This document shows, in pieces, positions 20,014-29,719 of a DNA stretch of 51,665 bases (positions are counted from its first letter, which is position 1; each line of letters starts with the position of its first letter). Made by a program: the position numbers and the translations under genes. This stretch comes from Flavobacteriaceae bacterium (lineage in GTDB: Bacteria; Bacteroidota; Bacteroidia; Flavobacteriales; Flavobacteriaceae). The stretch covers positions 1 to 51,665 of the forward strand of contig JANTFO010000003.1 of assembly GCA_024763365.1 (NCBI GenBank), read 5' to 3'. Below the pieces are notes generated by a model. That model did no database searches. It was not told the origin of the DNA and was given only the letters and a program-made list of their open reading frames with translations.

Positions 20014-20907
20014 ATGTATAAGATTTTAACATTCATCGGTATATTTTTTATTACAGTAACGCTAACAGGACAGGAGTTAAATTGCAAGATTATTGTCAAT
20101 GCCGATAGGTTGACCGGATCCAGCACACAAGTTTTTAAAACTTTGGAAAATTCTTTAAACGAATTCGTCAATCAAAGTACATGGACAGATAAAACCTACC
20201 TTCCTCATGAGCGTATAGAGTGTTCTATGGTTTTTAACATAGCAGAAGAAATTGGAGATGCTACCTATAAAGGAACCCTACAAGTTCAATCTTCCAGACC
20301 AGTATATAACAGCATTTATACAAGCCCTGTTTTCAACCACCAGGATAAATACCTTACTTTTTCCTACCGTGAGTTTGAACCACTTCGCTATGACGAAACA
20401 AGTTACCAGTCTGAATTGATATCAATTGTATCTTATTATGCTTACGTGATTTTAGGTATGGATGCTGATACTTTTGAGTTATTTGGTGGAGATCCCTATT
20501 ACGAAATAGCTCAAAGAATTACCAATATGGTTGAAGATCCAACCAACAAACCCGGTTGGGATACCGACCTTAGCAAAAAAAACCGTTATAGGCTTATCAC
20601 AGAGCTATTGTCTAGAGACAACAGAATTTACAGACAAAGCATGTATAAGTATCATAGAAAGGGCTTAGACCTTATGGAGTCTGATCTTAAAGAAGGAAAA
20701 AACGAGATTTATGCTGCTATTAAAGATATGAAAGGAATTTATAACAGGAATATGACCAGTTATATTTTAAGAGTTTTTACTGACGCTAAAGAAGATGAGA
20801 TCGTAAAGATTTTTACCGGAGGACCAAAGGTAAATACGGTAGATTTAGTTGAAGTCCTTAATAAAATAGCACCTACTAAAAGTAACAAATGGTCTCAAAT
20901 CAAGTAG
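20014..20907 (+). CDS. DUF4835 family protein
   Basis: Signal peptide; ELNCKIIVNADRLTGSSTQVFKTLENSLNEFVNQ; sits between coaBC and recN. Confidence 0.88.
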   Translation: MYKILTFIGIFFITVTLTGQELNCKIIVNADRLTGSSTQVFKTLENSLNEFVNQSTWTDKTYLPHERIECSMVFNIAEEIGDATYKGTLQVQSSRPVYNSIYTSPVFNHQDKYLTFSYREFEPLRYDETSYQSELISIVSYYAYVILGMDADTFELFGGDPYYEIAQRITNMVEDPTNKPGWDTDLSKKNRYRLITELLSRDNRIYRQSMYKYHRKGLDLMESDLKEGKNEIYAAIKDMKGIYNRNMTSYILRVFTDAKEDEIVKIFTGGPKVNTVDLVEVLNKIAPTKSNKWSQIK

Positions 20908-20920
20908 CCACAACTAAGCC

Positions 20921-22594
20921 TTGCTCACCAATTTAAGCATACAGAACTACGCTTTAATTCAAAACCTAAGTATAGATTTTACCAAGGGTTTTACTACTAT
21001 TTCCGGTGAAACAGGAGCCGGAAAATCTATTTTACTAGGAGGTTTAGGGCTTATTTTAGGACAAAGAGCCGATTTGAAATCTTTGATGAACCCCGATGAA
21101 AAATGTATCCTGGAAGGACAGTTTTATATTGCTGATTACACTCTAAAAAGTTTTTTTAAAACGCATGATCTGGACTATGAGGAAGAGAGTTATTTTAGAC
21201 GTGAATTGCTCCCATCGGGGAAATCACGTGCTTTTATCAATGATACTCCGGTTTCTTTACAAGTGCTTAACGAATTACAATCTCATCTGATTGATATACA
21301 TTCCCAGCACCAAACCCATAGATTAAATGACTCCGATTTTCAGTTTAGTGTATTAGATGCCCTGGCTAAGAACCAGAAATTACTGCGGGAATACAGCCAA
21401 TTGAGGATGGTATATGTAATGGCAGAGCAAGATTTAGAGCAATTAAAGAATAAGATTCAACAGGAACAAGTACAACACGATTTTAATAGTTTTTTATTAG
21501 AAGAACTCCAAAAGGCTAATTTTAAATTAGGTGAGCAAGAGAATCTGGAAGAAGAAATGGAGAGATTGCAACATTACGAATTGATCCAACAGTCGCTGGG
21601 AGAACTTAGTTTTAATTTGGGAGAAAAAGAAGCAGCCATCAATGATGAATTGCACCGCTTACAAAATATCCTTTTAGAGATCAAGGAGTATAGTTCTGCT
21701 TATGCAAGCCTCCACGAGCGTTTGATGAGTACTTATGTTGAGTTAAAAGATATTTATTCGGAAGTAGCCGATTTGATAGATTCAGAAGGATTAGATCAAA
21801 AACGTTTAGATTTTGTAAATACCAGATTGGATGTGCTTTATAGCTTACAAAAGAAGCATCAAGTTGAGAATATAGCTGGGCTTCTTGAGAAACAAGCAAT
21901 TTTAAAGAAAAGTGTTTACACCGCTGAAGATGCAGAAAACATACTTCAAGATAAAGAAAATGAACTAAAAGAAATCAAACAAAAATTAGTTAGCAATGCC
22001 GCCACTATACATAAAGAACGTACAAAATACATATCCTCTTTAGAAAAAGAAGTCACCCAAGTCTTACATTCATTGGGTATGCCGGCGGCTCTTTTTAAAG
22101 TGGTTTTGGAAGAAACGGATGTTTTTTATACGAATGGTAGAGATCGAATTCAATATTATTTTTCGGCCAATAAAGGTAGTGCGCTACAAAGTATCCAGAA
22201 AGTGGCATCAGGTGGAGAGCTGTCTCGTATTATGCTGGCTGTCAAATCAGTATTGGCGTCTTATAAAAAGCTTCCTACCTTAATTTTCGATGAGATTGAC
22301 GCGGGTATTTCCGGTGAAGTGGCTCTAAAAATGGGAGATTTACTCTATCAAATGTCCCAAAATATGCAAGTTATAGTCATAACACACTTACCACAGATCG
22401 CAGCCAAGGGCAACCGCCAGTTAAAAGTATTTAAATCTGAAAGAAAAGCCAAAACCGGAGTTAACACCTATACGGATATTAAAGCCTTGAATGAGGAAGA
22501 AAGAATCGTCGAAATTGCAGAATTACTCGGTGGAAAAAACCTTAGCCAAACAGCTATTGACCATGCAAAGCAATTGTTGGGAGTGGAAAGCTAG
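20921..22594 (+). CDS. recN: DNA repair protein RecN (TTG start)
   Basis: ISGETGAGKSILLGGLGLILGQRAD, ASGGELSRIMLAVKS, LIFDEIDAGISG. Confidence 0.97.
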   Translation: MLTNLSIQNYALIQNLSIDFTKGFTTISGETGAGKSILLGGLGLILGQRADLKSLMNPDEKCILEGQFYIADYTLKSFFKTHDLDYEEESYFRRELLPSGKSRAFINDTPVSLQVLNELQSHLIDIHSQHQTHRLNDSDFQFSVLDALAKNQKLLREYSQLRMVYVMAEQDLEQLKNKIQQEQVQHDFNSFLLEELQKANFKLGEQENLEEEMERLQHYELIQQSLGELSFNLGEKEAAINDELHRLQNILLEIKEYSSAYASLHERLMSTYVELKDIYSEVADLIDSEGLDQKRLDFVNTRLDVLYSLQKKHQVENIAGLLEKQAILKKSVYTAEDAENILQDKENELKEIKQKLVSNAATIHKERTKYISSLEKEVTQVLHSLGMPAALFKVVLEETDVFYTNGRDRIQYYFSANKGSALQSIQKVASGGELSRIMLAVKSVLASYKKLPTLIFDEIDAGISGEVALKMGDLLYQMSQNMQVIVITHLPQIAAKGNRQLKVFKSERKAKTGVNTYTDIKALNEEERIVEIAELLGGKNLSQTAIDHAKQLLGVES

Positions 22595-22760
22595 AAATGA
22601 ATAGTTAATAGTTATTGGTTTATAGAACTGCGAACTTTTAAATGTGACTTCCAAATGCAAATGTCTTACTTTTTTGAAATTGATATTGGACAATTGATAA
22701 TGGATAGTTAGTATATATGTTAAGAAGGATTATCTATAAAAAATGACTAAAACCTAATCT

Positions 22761-22883
22761 GGACAAGCCACAAATCTCAATTTCTATCCCGAAACATCGG
22801 GACCAAATCTCAAATAAATTCCAAATTTCAATATTTTTAAACACCAAAATTCTTGCAAAAAAAACAAGAATATCATTAGTAAG
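22761..22883. repeat. Dispersed intergenic repeat, copy B (inverted relative to copy A)
   Basis: Reverse complement aligns with 10244-10346; carries an extra 19 nt with palindrome TCCCGA-AACA-TCGGGA (22787-22802). Confidence 0.85.
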
Positions 22884-23023
22884 AGCCTAACACATAGACA
22901 AATTAGTCATCTGTAAAATCGGTAAACTCTTTGTGAAGTTATAAAAACACTTCGAATAAAAAAATAATGTATTTTTGCCCTCAACCAATATAAAATAAAA
23001 CCTAATCTTTAAAAACCTAACCT

Positions 23024-23863
23024 ATGTACAACTTACTAAAAGGAAAAAGAGGAATCATTTTTGGCGCATTGGATGATATGTCTATTGCCTGGAAAGTAGC
23101 CGAAAAAGCTTATGATGAAGGCGCCATATTCACTTTGAGTAATACGCCTACAGCCATTCGTTTTGGCCAGATAGACGAGTTGGGTAAAAAAACAAAAGCT
23201 GAAGTAATAGCAGCAGATGCTACAAGTGTAAAAGATCTGGAAAATGTATTTAAGCGCTCCATGGAAGTACTAGGCGGTAAGATCGACTTTGTATTACATT
23301 CTATCGGGATGTCCTTAAATGTACGTAAAAAACGTGTCTATAGTGATCTTGATTATAATTTTCTGGATAAAACATTGGATATTTCTGCTATTTCATTCCA
23401 CAAAATGTTGCAGGTAGCCTACAAATTAGATGCCATAAGTGAATGGGGTTCAGTAGTGGCACTTTCTTATGTGGCTGCTCAACGCACATTATACGGTTAT
23501 AACGATATGGCCGATGCCAAAGCCCTGTTGGAATCTATAGCCCGTAGCTTTGGTTATATTTATGGTAGAGAGAAAAAAATACGCGTCAATACCATATCAC
23601 AATCACCTACTATGACCACAGCCGGCTCCGGTATCAAAGACCTTACAGGTTTGATGGACTTCACCGAGCGCATGTCACCATTGGGTAATGCTGATGCAGA
23701 GGAATGTGCAAACTATTGTATGGTGATGTTCTCCGACTTGACGAAAAAAGTGACCATGCAAAACCTTTTCCATGATGGCGGTTTCTCTAATATGGGTATG
23801 AGTATGAAAGCCATGAGCCAATATAACAAAAGTCTGGAAAGTGACGCATCCCTTGGGGATTAA
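23024..23863 (+). CDS. fabI: Enoyl-ACP reductase FabI
   Basis: LLKGKRGIIFGALDDMSIAWKVA, LHSIGMS, ARSFGYIYGREKKIRVNTISQSPTMT; TATTTTTG at 22970-22977. Confidence 0.95.
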   Translation: MYNLLKGKRGIIFGALDDMSIAWKVAEKAYDEGAIFTLSNTPTAIRFGQIDELGKKTKAEVIAADATSVKDLENVFKRSMEVLGGKIDFVLHSIGMSLNVRKKRVYSDLDYNFLDKTLDISAISFHKMLQVAYKLDAISEWGSVVALSYVAAQRTLYGYNDMADAKALLESIARSFGYIYGREKKIRVNTISQSPTMTTAGSGIKDLTGLMDFTERMSPLGNADAEECANYCMVMFSDLTKKVTMQNLFHDGGFSNMGMSMKAMSQYNKSLESDASLGD

Positions 23864-24081
23864 TTAGCATTACAAAGACTTAATAGCTAAACCACCTTAT
23901 TATATAGAGTCATAATTTTAATGAGTTATTTATACATCCCCTTTGGGATTGTTGCTTAAAAAAATATCAAATCTCCTGAATGCCCTGCATATTGTTAAGC
24001 TAGGTAGATGGCATTAGGTTCTCCAGATATCGCTACAATCTTAAACAAAGCATCAAATTACTATTCAAAGGATAACCACAA

Positions 24082-25032
24082 CTACCCATTTTTGATCATG
24101 ATTATTTTTGCTGCGATGCTTACCGCAATTTCTGCAGGTGTTTTACTATGGATATCAATACCTATTGGGGCATCTGCTTTTTGAAGTAGGTTTTTATCAC
24201 AGCCATTTTCAAGCATTTTTTTAAACATGGCTTTAATTTTAGCTTTGCTGCCTAAAAGCCCAATATATTTATAATCTTTATCTAATAATTTACTGAATAT
24301 CAAACTATCTGTTTCAAAAGCATGGGTAAGGATTACGATATAAGTATTGTCATTTGAGGGTATATGTTGGTCTATTTCCTTATAGTCAATAATTCTTTTA
24401 GTAGCGGAAAAACTATTGGCTTCAAAGGTGTTGAGGTTTGCTCTTTCGTCAAACATAGTCACTTCAAAGTCTAGGGTGTCTAGAAGTTTGGCAGTGGCTA
24501 GACCCACATGCCCACCACCTATCAGATATACATAAGATTTACGGTTTACTTTTTCTCGGTATACCCAGCGAAGGCTGTCGGTTTGCTTGAAGCTAATGTC
24601 TTTGTCCGGTGATGAAATTTTTTCTAAGTCAAACTTATCCTCGGATATGGAGAGTATAGCATTGTTGTCTTTGATTATCCTTTTTAGGGTAGGGATATGT
24701 TTTGAAAGCATAGGGTAAAACAGGACAAGTTGTTCCCCTGCACAGATCATTCCGGAGCTATCACTGTCATTTTCTCTATGTACCTGCTTCCTAAAGAAGG
24801 CTTTAAAAGGCTTTTCTTTGAGTAAATTTTTGGCTTCTTCTACCAGATTAAACTCAGTACGCCCGCCTCCAATAGATCCGTATAAAGTTCCATCTTCGGC
24901 AACAATCATTTTAAATCCTTGCTTACCGGGTGAACTTCCATGGTGAGTTACTACCAGTAGTAAGATCACTTTTTGTCCTCGCTCAAGATGTGTTACTATA
25001 TTTTTCCAGATTTCCATAAAAATGGGACTCAA
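24082..25032 (-). CDS. xdhC: XdhC-family Moco insertion/maturation protein
   Basis: VTHHGSSPGKQGFKMIV, GSIGGGRTEF, VYLIGGGHVGLATAKLLDTLDFEVTMFDERAN. Confidence 0.9.
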   Translation of the reverse strand: MSPIFMEIWKNIVTHLERGQKVILLLVVTHHGSSPGKQGFKMIVAEDGTLYGSIGGGRTEFNLVEEAKNLLKEKPFKAFFRKQVHRENDSDSSGMICAGEQLVLFYPMLSKHIPTLKRIIKDNNAILSISEDKFDLEKISSPDKDISFKQTDSLRWVYREKVNRKSYVYLIGGGHVGLATAKLLDTLDFEVTMFDERANLNTFEANSFSATKRIIDYKEIDQHIPSNDNTYIVILTHAFETDSLIFSKLLDKDYKYIGLLGSKAKIKAMFKKMLENGCDKNLLQKADAPIGIDIHSKTPAEIAVSIAAKIIMIKNG

Positions 25033-25036
25033 ATAT

Positions 25037-27307
25037 TTAAGAGTAGTTTTCGTATAAGCCCATTAAGACTTTTTCCGGTGTCATAGGTGCATCAAATGCT
25101 AAGCTGTAGTTAGGATTGAAAGCAGTAATGGCATTTTGTATGGCAAAATAAGTACCTATACCATACATAAGTGGTGGTTCCCCAACGGCCTTTGACTTTA
25201 AAATTGCCATATCAACTCCTTTTGTTTCAAGGGCTTCTACTTTAATTTCTTTAGGTACGGAAAAAATATCCGGGACTTTGTAACCTGATAATGAATTTGA
25301 CAATAGCCTACCTTGTTCATCATAAGATATTTCCTCCATGGTCATCCAGCCTATACCTTGTACTAAGCCTCCTTCTACCTGTCCCATATCGATACCTTTG
25401 TTCATGGATTTACCAAAATCATGGACGATCTCTACGGAATCAATTTCATAAGTTCCCCGAATACAATCTACAGTCACAGTAGTCAATGCTGTACCATACA
25501 CATGATAAGCAAACGGATGTCCTTTTTCTATAGCTTTGTCAAAATGAATTTTTGGTGTAGCATAATGCGCATGCTCTGAAAGGCTGATCCGTTTTATAAA
25601 TGCCGATTTGATCAAGTCTTCCCATGCCAAAGAAGTTCGTTTTCCGTTAACTAAAACAAAATTGTTCTGAAAATTAATGTCATCTGACCCATTTATGGGT
25701 AGTTTTTCTGCAACTACTTTTATCAATCTTTCTTTAATTTGGTTACATGCTTTAAGCAATGCTTTTCCGTTAAGATCTGCGGTTGCACTGGCAGCTGAGG
25801 GCGACATATTCGCTATTCTCGTTGTATTAGTGGTTTCAATTTTAACTTTACTTTCGTTTAAACCAAAGAATTGAGCAGCTATTTGAAGCATTTTAGTATT
25901 GACACTTTGTCCCATTTCAACAGCTCCGGTACTAACTCCAATACTACCATCATGATAAACGTGTATCAAGGCTCTAGCATGATTCATAGGGGTATTGGTA
26001 AAGGATATACCAAATGTGATCGGCATTAGTGAAATACCTTTTTTGTAGTTTTGGTTTTTACTATTAAATAAGGTTAATTCCTTTTCTTTCTTTGCTAAAT
26101 CATAGGTTTCTTTTACTTGATGCCAGGTGTTGGAAATTTCAACCTGTTTGGCTATCTGACCATAAGGAAATTCATCATTTTCTTGTAGTAAGTTGGCTTC
26201 TTGTATTTTTCTAACGGGGATATTTAACTCTTTAGCGGCCTTTGCTATGGCAGCTTCTATTACAAACATACCCTGAGGGCCTCCAAATCCTCTAAAAGCG
26301 GTATTTGGTGGCAGGTTTGTTTTGCAAGAGTACACGGTAAATTTAGCACTCTTGACATAGTAACTATTGGTCGCATGAAACAAAGTGCGTTCAGCAATAG
26401 CCGGTGATAAATCAGCAGCAGCTCCCGAATTTTGATAAAAATCTACTTCATAGGCTTTAATCTTTAGGTTTTTATCCAAACCAATTTTAAAGCTGGATTC
26501 ATAAGGATGACGTTTACCGGTCATACGCATATCGTCATGGCGTTCTAAAACCATTTTAACAGGCTTGTTTAAAATCTGCGCTGCTAATGCTGTCATCACG
26601 GCCCAAGGTGTAGCCTGATCTTCTTTCCCACCAAAAGCCCCACCCAGACGGTTTACCTCGACTTCTATTTTATGCATTGGAATATTAAGAACTCTAGCCG
26701 CGGTAGCTTGAACTGAAGTAGGCCCTTGTGTAGATGAAAATATTTTTAGATTTCCGTTTTCTAGGGGTATTGTATAAGAAGCTTGTGTCTCCAAATATAG
26801 ATGTTCCTGTCCGTTTGTAAAGGTTTCTCCTGTAAAAATATACACACTTTCTTCAAAACCTTTTGAGGTGTCATTTAATGTAAATGTCCTGGGAGCATTG
26901 ATAAACGAAGCCTTTTCAAAGGCTTCTTTTGTAGAAGTTACTGCAGGCATTTCCTCCAGGTCAATTTTGATCAGTTGCCTGGCTTTTTTGGCAATGGCCA
27001 AGGTTTCAGCTATGATAAGCGCAATAGGTTGCCCCATAAAGTGTACTTCATTTTCTGCGAATAAAGTTTCATCAGGAATGATGCCTCCTATTTGATTTTT
27101 ACCGGGAATGTCTTTGTAATCAAGTATTTTGATGACTCCTTTAACACTTTTAGCTTCGGTATAATCTATCTTTTTGATGATGCCGTGAGCAATAGGTGCA
27201 TCAAAAACCAGGGCATGTAGAGTGCCTTCTCGGAGGTTTATATCGTCTACAAAAATAGACTCACCTCGTACATGGCCAATCGAATCTTTATTTTTCATAC
27301 TACTCAT
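25037..27307 (-). CDS. xdhB: Xanthine dehydrogenase molybdopterin-binding subunit
   Basis: GQEHLYLETQ, GGAFGGKEDQATPWA, TAFRGFGGPQGMFVIE, SKAVGEPPLMYGIG. Confidence 0.93.
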   Translation of the reverse strand: MSSMKNKDSIGHVRGESIFVDDINLREGTLHALVFDAPIAHGIIKKIDYTEAKSVKGVIKILDYKDIPGKNQIGGIIPDETLFAENEVHFMGQPIALIIAETLAIAKKARQLIKIDLEEMPAVTSTKEAFEKASFINAPRTFTLNDTSKGFEESVYIFTGETFTNGQEHLYLETQASYTIPLENGNLKIFSSTQGPTSVQATAARVLNIPMHKIEVEVNRLGGAFGGKEDQATPWAVMTALAAQILNKPVKMVLERHDDMRMTGKRHPYESSFKIGLDKNLKIKAYEVDFYQNSGAAADLSPAIAERTLFHATNSYYVKSAKFTVYSCKTNLPPNTAFRGFGGPQGMFVIEAAIAKAAKELNIPVRKIQEANLLQENDEFPYGQIAKQVEISNTWHQVKETYDLAKKEKELTLFNSKNQNYKKGISLMPITFGISFTNTPMNHARALIHVYHDGSIGVSTGAVEMGQSVNTKMLQIAAQFFGLNESKVKIETTNTTRIANMSPSAASATADLNGKALLKACNQIKERLIKVVAEKLPINGSDDINFQNNFVLVNGKRTSLAWEDLIKSAFIKRISLSEHAHYATPKIHFDKAIEKGHPFAYHVYGTALTTVTVDCIRGTYEIDSVEIVHDFGKSMNKGIDMGQVEGGLVQGIGWMTMEEISYDEQGRLLSNSLSGYKVPDIFSVPKEIKVEALETKGVDMAILKSKAVGEPPLMYGIGTYFAIQNAITAFNPNYSLAFDAPMTPEKVLMGLYENYS

Positions 27308-28707
27308 GCTACTAGATCTTTGAGTTTGAATAAATTCGGAAATAGTTTTAGGAAGTGGGCATAGAACAATTGTCTGGCTAGCAATCTTTTATAAGTCTCC
27401 GTGCCTCTTACATCACTAATGGGTGAAATTTCCTTTTGCATGATATCCTGTGCTGCTATGATGGTGGATACAGTTAACTTTTTTCCTTTGAGATAGGTAT
27501 TGGTTTGGTTTAAATACTTTGGAATAGCAGCCACACCACCCACCGCAATATGCGTTTCTTTAATTATATTATCGTTGAGCTTGATATTTAGGGCAGTATT
27601 TACGGAGGCAATGTCTAAATGCGTGCGCTTACTTACTTTTTCAAAATTGAAGTAGGTGTTTTGATCGGGTATTTCGAATGAAATGTGCTGTATAAACTCA
27701 TGATCTTGCAGATCCATTTTTTTGTAATCCAAAAAGAAGTCTTTGAGTAGGATCTCTCTGATAGCTCCAATCGAACTTTGTATGTATAAGCTGCTATTTA
27801 ATGCTAAAAAGAAAATGCTCATATCCCCGATAGGCGAGGCATTGACAAAATTACCACCTATACTGGCCATATTCCTGATAGGCTCTGATGATACTAATTT
27901 TAAATGGCTCTTTACATAAGGAAAATACCGGGCAAATTCACAATTCTCCATCAAATTAGTCACATTGACGCCAGCTCCTATTTTACATTTTGTGTTAGAA
28001 AAAAGGATTTTATCAGGGACAAAATCAGAGGCTTTTTGGATCTCTTGATCGAGAAGGGCATCAGCATGTTTTACATATAGATCAGTTCCACCGGACACCA
28101 ATACACCTTCAGTAAATGATTGTTCATTCTTTATTTCCCTAAGTCTGGCAGGTATATCTGTAAAATAGTCAGGTATAAATTTGTTTTTAACTAACCAATT
28201 CAGCGAGTCATGATGATTTTTTTTCTGAAGTTTTTCAGTAACTTCTTTGGCTGCTTTTTCAATGGATTTATATCCTGTACAACGACAGATATTGCCACTG
28301 AGGGCATTGAGACTGTCAGTGTAAGTGACAGGTTTTTCCCTTAAACTTAACCCCGTTAATGAAATTACAAAACCAGGAGTACAATATCCACACTGCGTTG
28401 CGAAATTATTATGCATGCTTTGTTGTGCAATGTTGAGTTTGTTTGTAAGATTTATACCTTCAACCGTTACGATATGCTTACCATGTGCGTTAGCCAAAGG
28501 GGTTAAACAGGAAGTAAGGCTAACATAGTGAAGCTTATTGTCCTTATGTAAGCTTCCTGATAAAACAGTGCAAGCACCACAATCACCTTCTTTGCATCCC
28601 GCTTTTGTACCTTTTAAACCTTGTTCCTCTCTGATAAAATGTAACAAACTCATGCCTGATTTGGCTTCTGTTTGCACTTTTTTATCATTTAGAATAAATT
28701 CAATCAT
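27304..28707 (-). CDS. xdhA: Xanthine dehydrogenase small subunit (2x[2Fe-2S] + FAD domains)
   Basis: GTKAGCKEGDCGACTV, TQCGYCTPGFVISL, GNICRCTGYKSIEKA, EPIRNMASIGGNFVNASPIGD; 4-nt overlap with xdhB. Confidence 0.93.
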   Translation of the reverse strand: MIEFILNDKKVQTEAKSGMSLLHFIREEQGLKGTKAGCKEGDCGACTVLSGSLHKDNKLHYVSLTSCLTPLANAHGKHIVTVEGINLTNKLNIAQQSMHNNFATQCGYCTPGFVISLTGLSLREKPVTYTDSLNALSGNICRCTGYKSIEKAAKEVTEKLQKKNHHDSLNWLVKNKFIPDYFTDIPARLREIKNEQSFTEGVLVSGGTDLYVKHADALLDQEIQKASDFVPDKILFSNTKCKIGAGVNVTNLMENCEFARYFPYVKSHLKLVSSEPIRNMASIGGNFVNASPIGDMSIFFLALNSSLYIQSSIGAIREILLKDFFLDYKKMDLQDHEFIQHISFEIPDQNTYFNFEKVSKRTHLDIASVNTALNIKLNDNIIKETHIAVGGVAAIPKYLNQTNTYLKGKKLTVSTIIAAQDIMQKEISPISDVRGTETYKRLLARQLFYAHFLKLFPNLFKLKDLVA

Positions 28708-28713
28708 TTTGTT

Positions 28714-28739
28714 ATTTACAGTTTTTTGTGACTGTAAAT
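28714..28739. promoter_or_regulatory. Inverted repeat ATTTACAGT-N8-ACTGTAAAT just upstream of xdhA
   Basis: Perfect 9-bp arms, 7 nt from the xdhA start codon. Confidence 0.55.
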
Positions 28740-28877
28740 TTAAGGAATTATAAAGACCTGTTAGTTTTAATTAAGATTTTTCTTATCGGAAACTGGGGTT
28801 GTTTTTCAAGTTTATCAAACATCAAGATTTGGTGAAATCACTAGGAACTTTAGAGAGTCATTGAATAAATCCATTAA

Positions 28878-28907
28878 TTGCTTTTTCCCAAACAAAGTAT
28901 ATATTTG
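28878..28907 (+). promoter_or_regulatory. Bacteroidetes-type promoter TTG-N19-TATATTTG
   Basis: TTG 28878-28880, TATATTTG 28900-28907. Confidence 0.6.
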
Positions 28908-28933
28908 TTCCTTACTAACTAAAAATACTTATT

Positions 28934-29581
28934 ATGAATAAAAATTTGCCTTTCGGGGAAAACGTGTCAGGTTATGATATCCCTGTATTGAACGAACGCG
29001 AAATAAGAGCAGCTGCGGGGATCTTATTTCTCATTATGTTTATCGGAATACTGCAAGCAGGCAATGGCGATTTTACCTTGATTAAATATGGCGTGATCGG
29101 TTTTCTATTGGACTTTCTTATCAGGGTTTTTGTAAGTCCAAGGTACGCACCTACATTGATTATGGGCCGTTGGATTGTACGTAACCAAACACCGGAATAT
29201 GTAGGAGCAAGGCAAAAGAAATTTGCCTGGCAAATAGGTATCGTACTGGCTTTAACTATGCTGGTTTTAATGGTTTTAGTCAATTCTTTTAGCCCTATTA
29301 CCGGTCTTATTTGTTTTGTGTGTTTGATTTTTTTATTTTTCGAATCAGCCTTTGGTATTTGTTTAGGTTGTAAGATGTACCCTTGGTTTTTTGGTAAAGA
29401 AAATCTACAATACTGTCCGGGCGAAGTTTGTGATATTAAAGCTCGTCACAAAATTCAAAAACTGGGACGTATTCATGCTATTGTTTTTTTGGGATTTATC
29501 GTGTTTTTTGTAGTGGTATTTTTCCTGTTTCATGACTTTTTAAGTGTACAACCATTCGATTTGTTTGGGATAACAGACTAA
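28934..29581 (+). CDS. DUF4395-domain integral membrane protein
   Basis: DIPVLNEREIRAAAGILF, FGICLGCKMYPWFFG; multiple TM segments. Confidence 0.85.
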   Translation: MNKNLPFGENVSGYDIPVLNEREIRAAAGILFLIMFIGILQAGNGDFTLIKYGVIGFLLDFLIRVFVSPRYAPTLIMGRWIVRNQTPEYVGARQKKFAWQIGIVLALTMLVLMVLVNSFSPITGLICFVCLIFLFFESAFGICLGCKMYPWFFGKENLQYCPGEVCDIKARHKIQKLGRIHAIVFLGFIVFFVVVFFLFHDFLSVQPFDLFGITD

Positions 29582-29640
29582 ACAAATAATCCTACATTCA
29601 AAACATACACAAACATTTCCAAAAACAAATTTTCAAAACC

Positions 29641-29652
29641 TGACATTTGTCA
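29641..29652. promoter_or_regulatory. Palindrome TGACA-TT-TGTCA upstream of acyl-CoA dehydrogenase
   Basis: Perfect 5-bp arms; TATTTTTG at 29675-29682 downstream. Confidence 0.4.
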
Positions 29653-29719
29653 AAATCAATCTTTTGTTTTTCCCTATTTTTGAGGCTTAAAACTAAATAT
29701 TAACCGATATTAAAATTTT

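Noticed and set aside
22599-22700. Heptamer-like sequence after recN (gaatagt taatagt tattggt ... attgata atggata)
   Set aside because: Only two or three weak units; suggestive of the same period-7 family but not enough to call an array.
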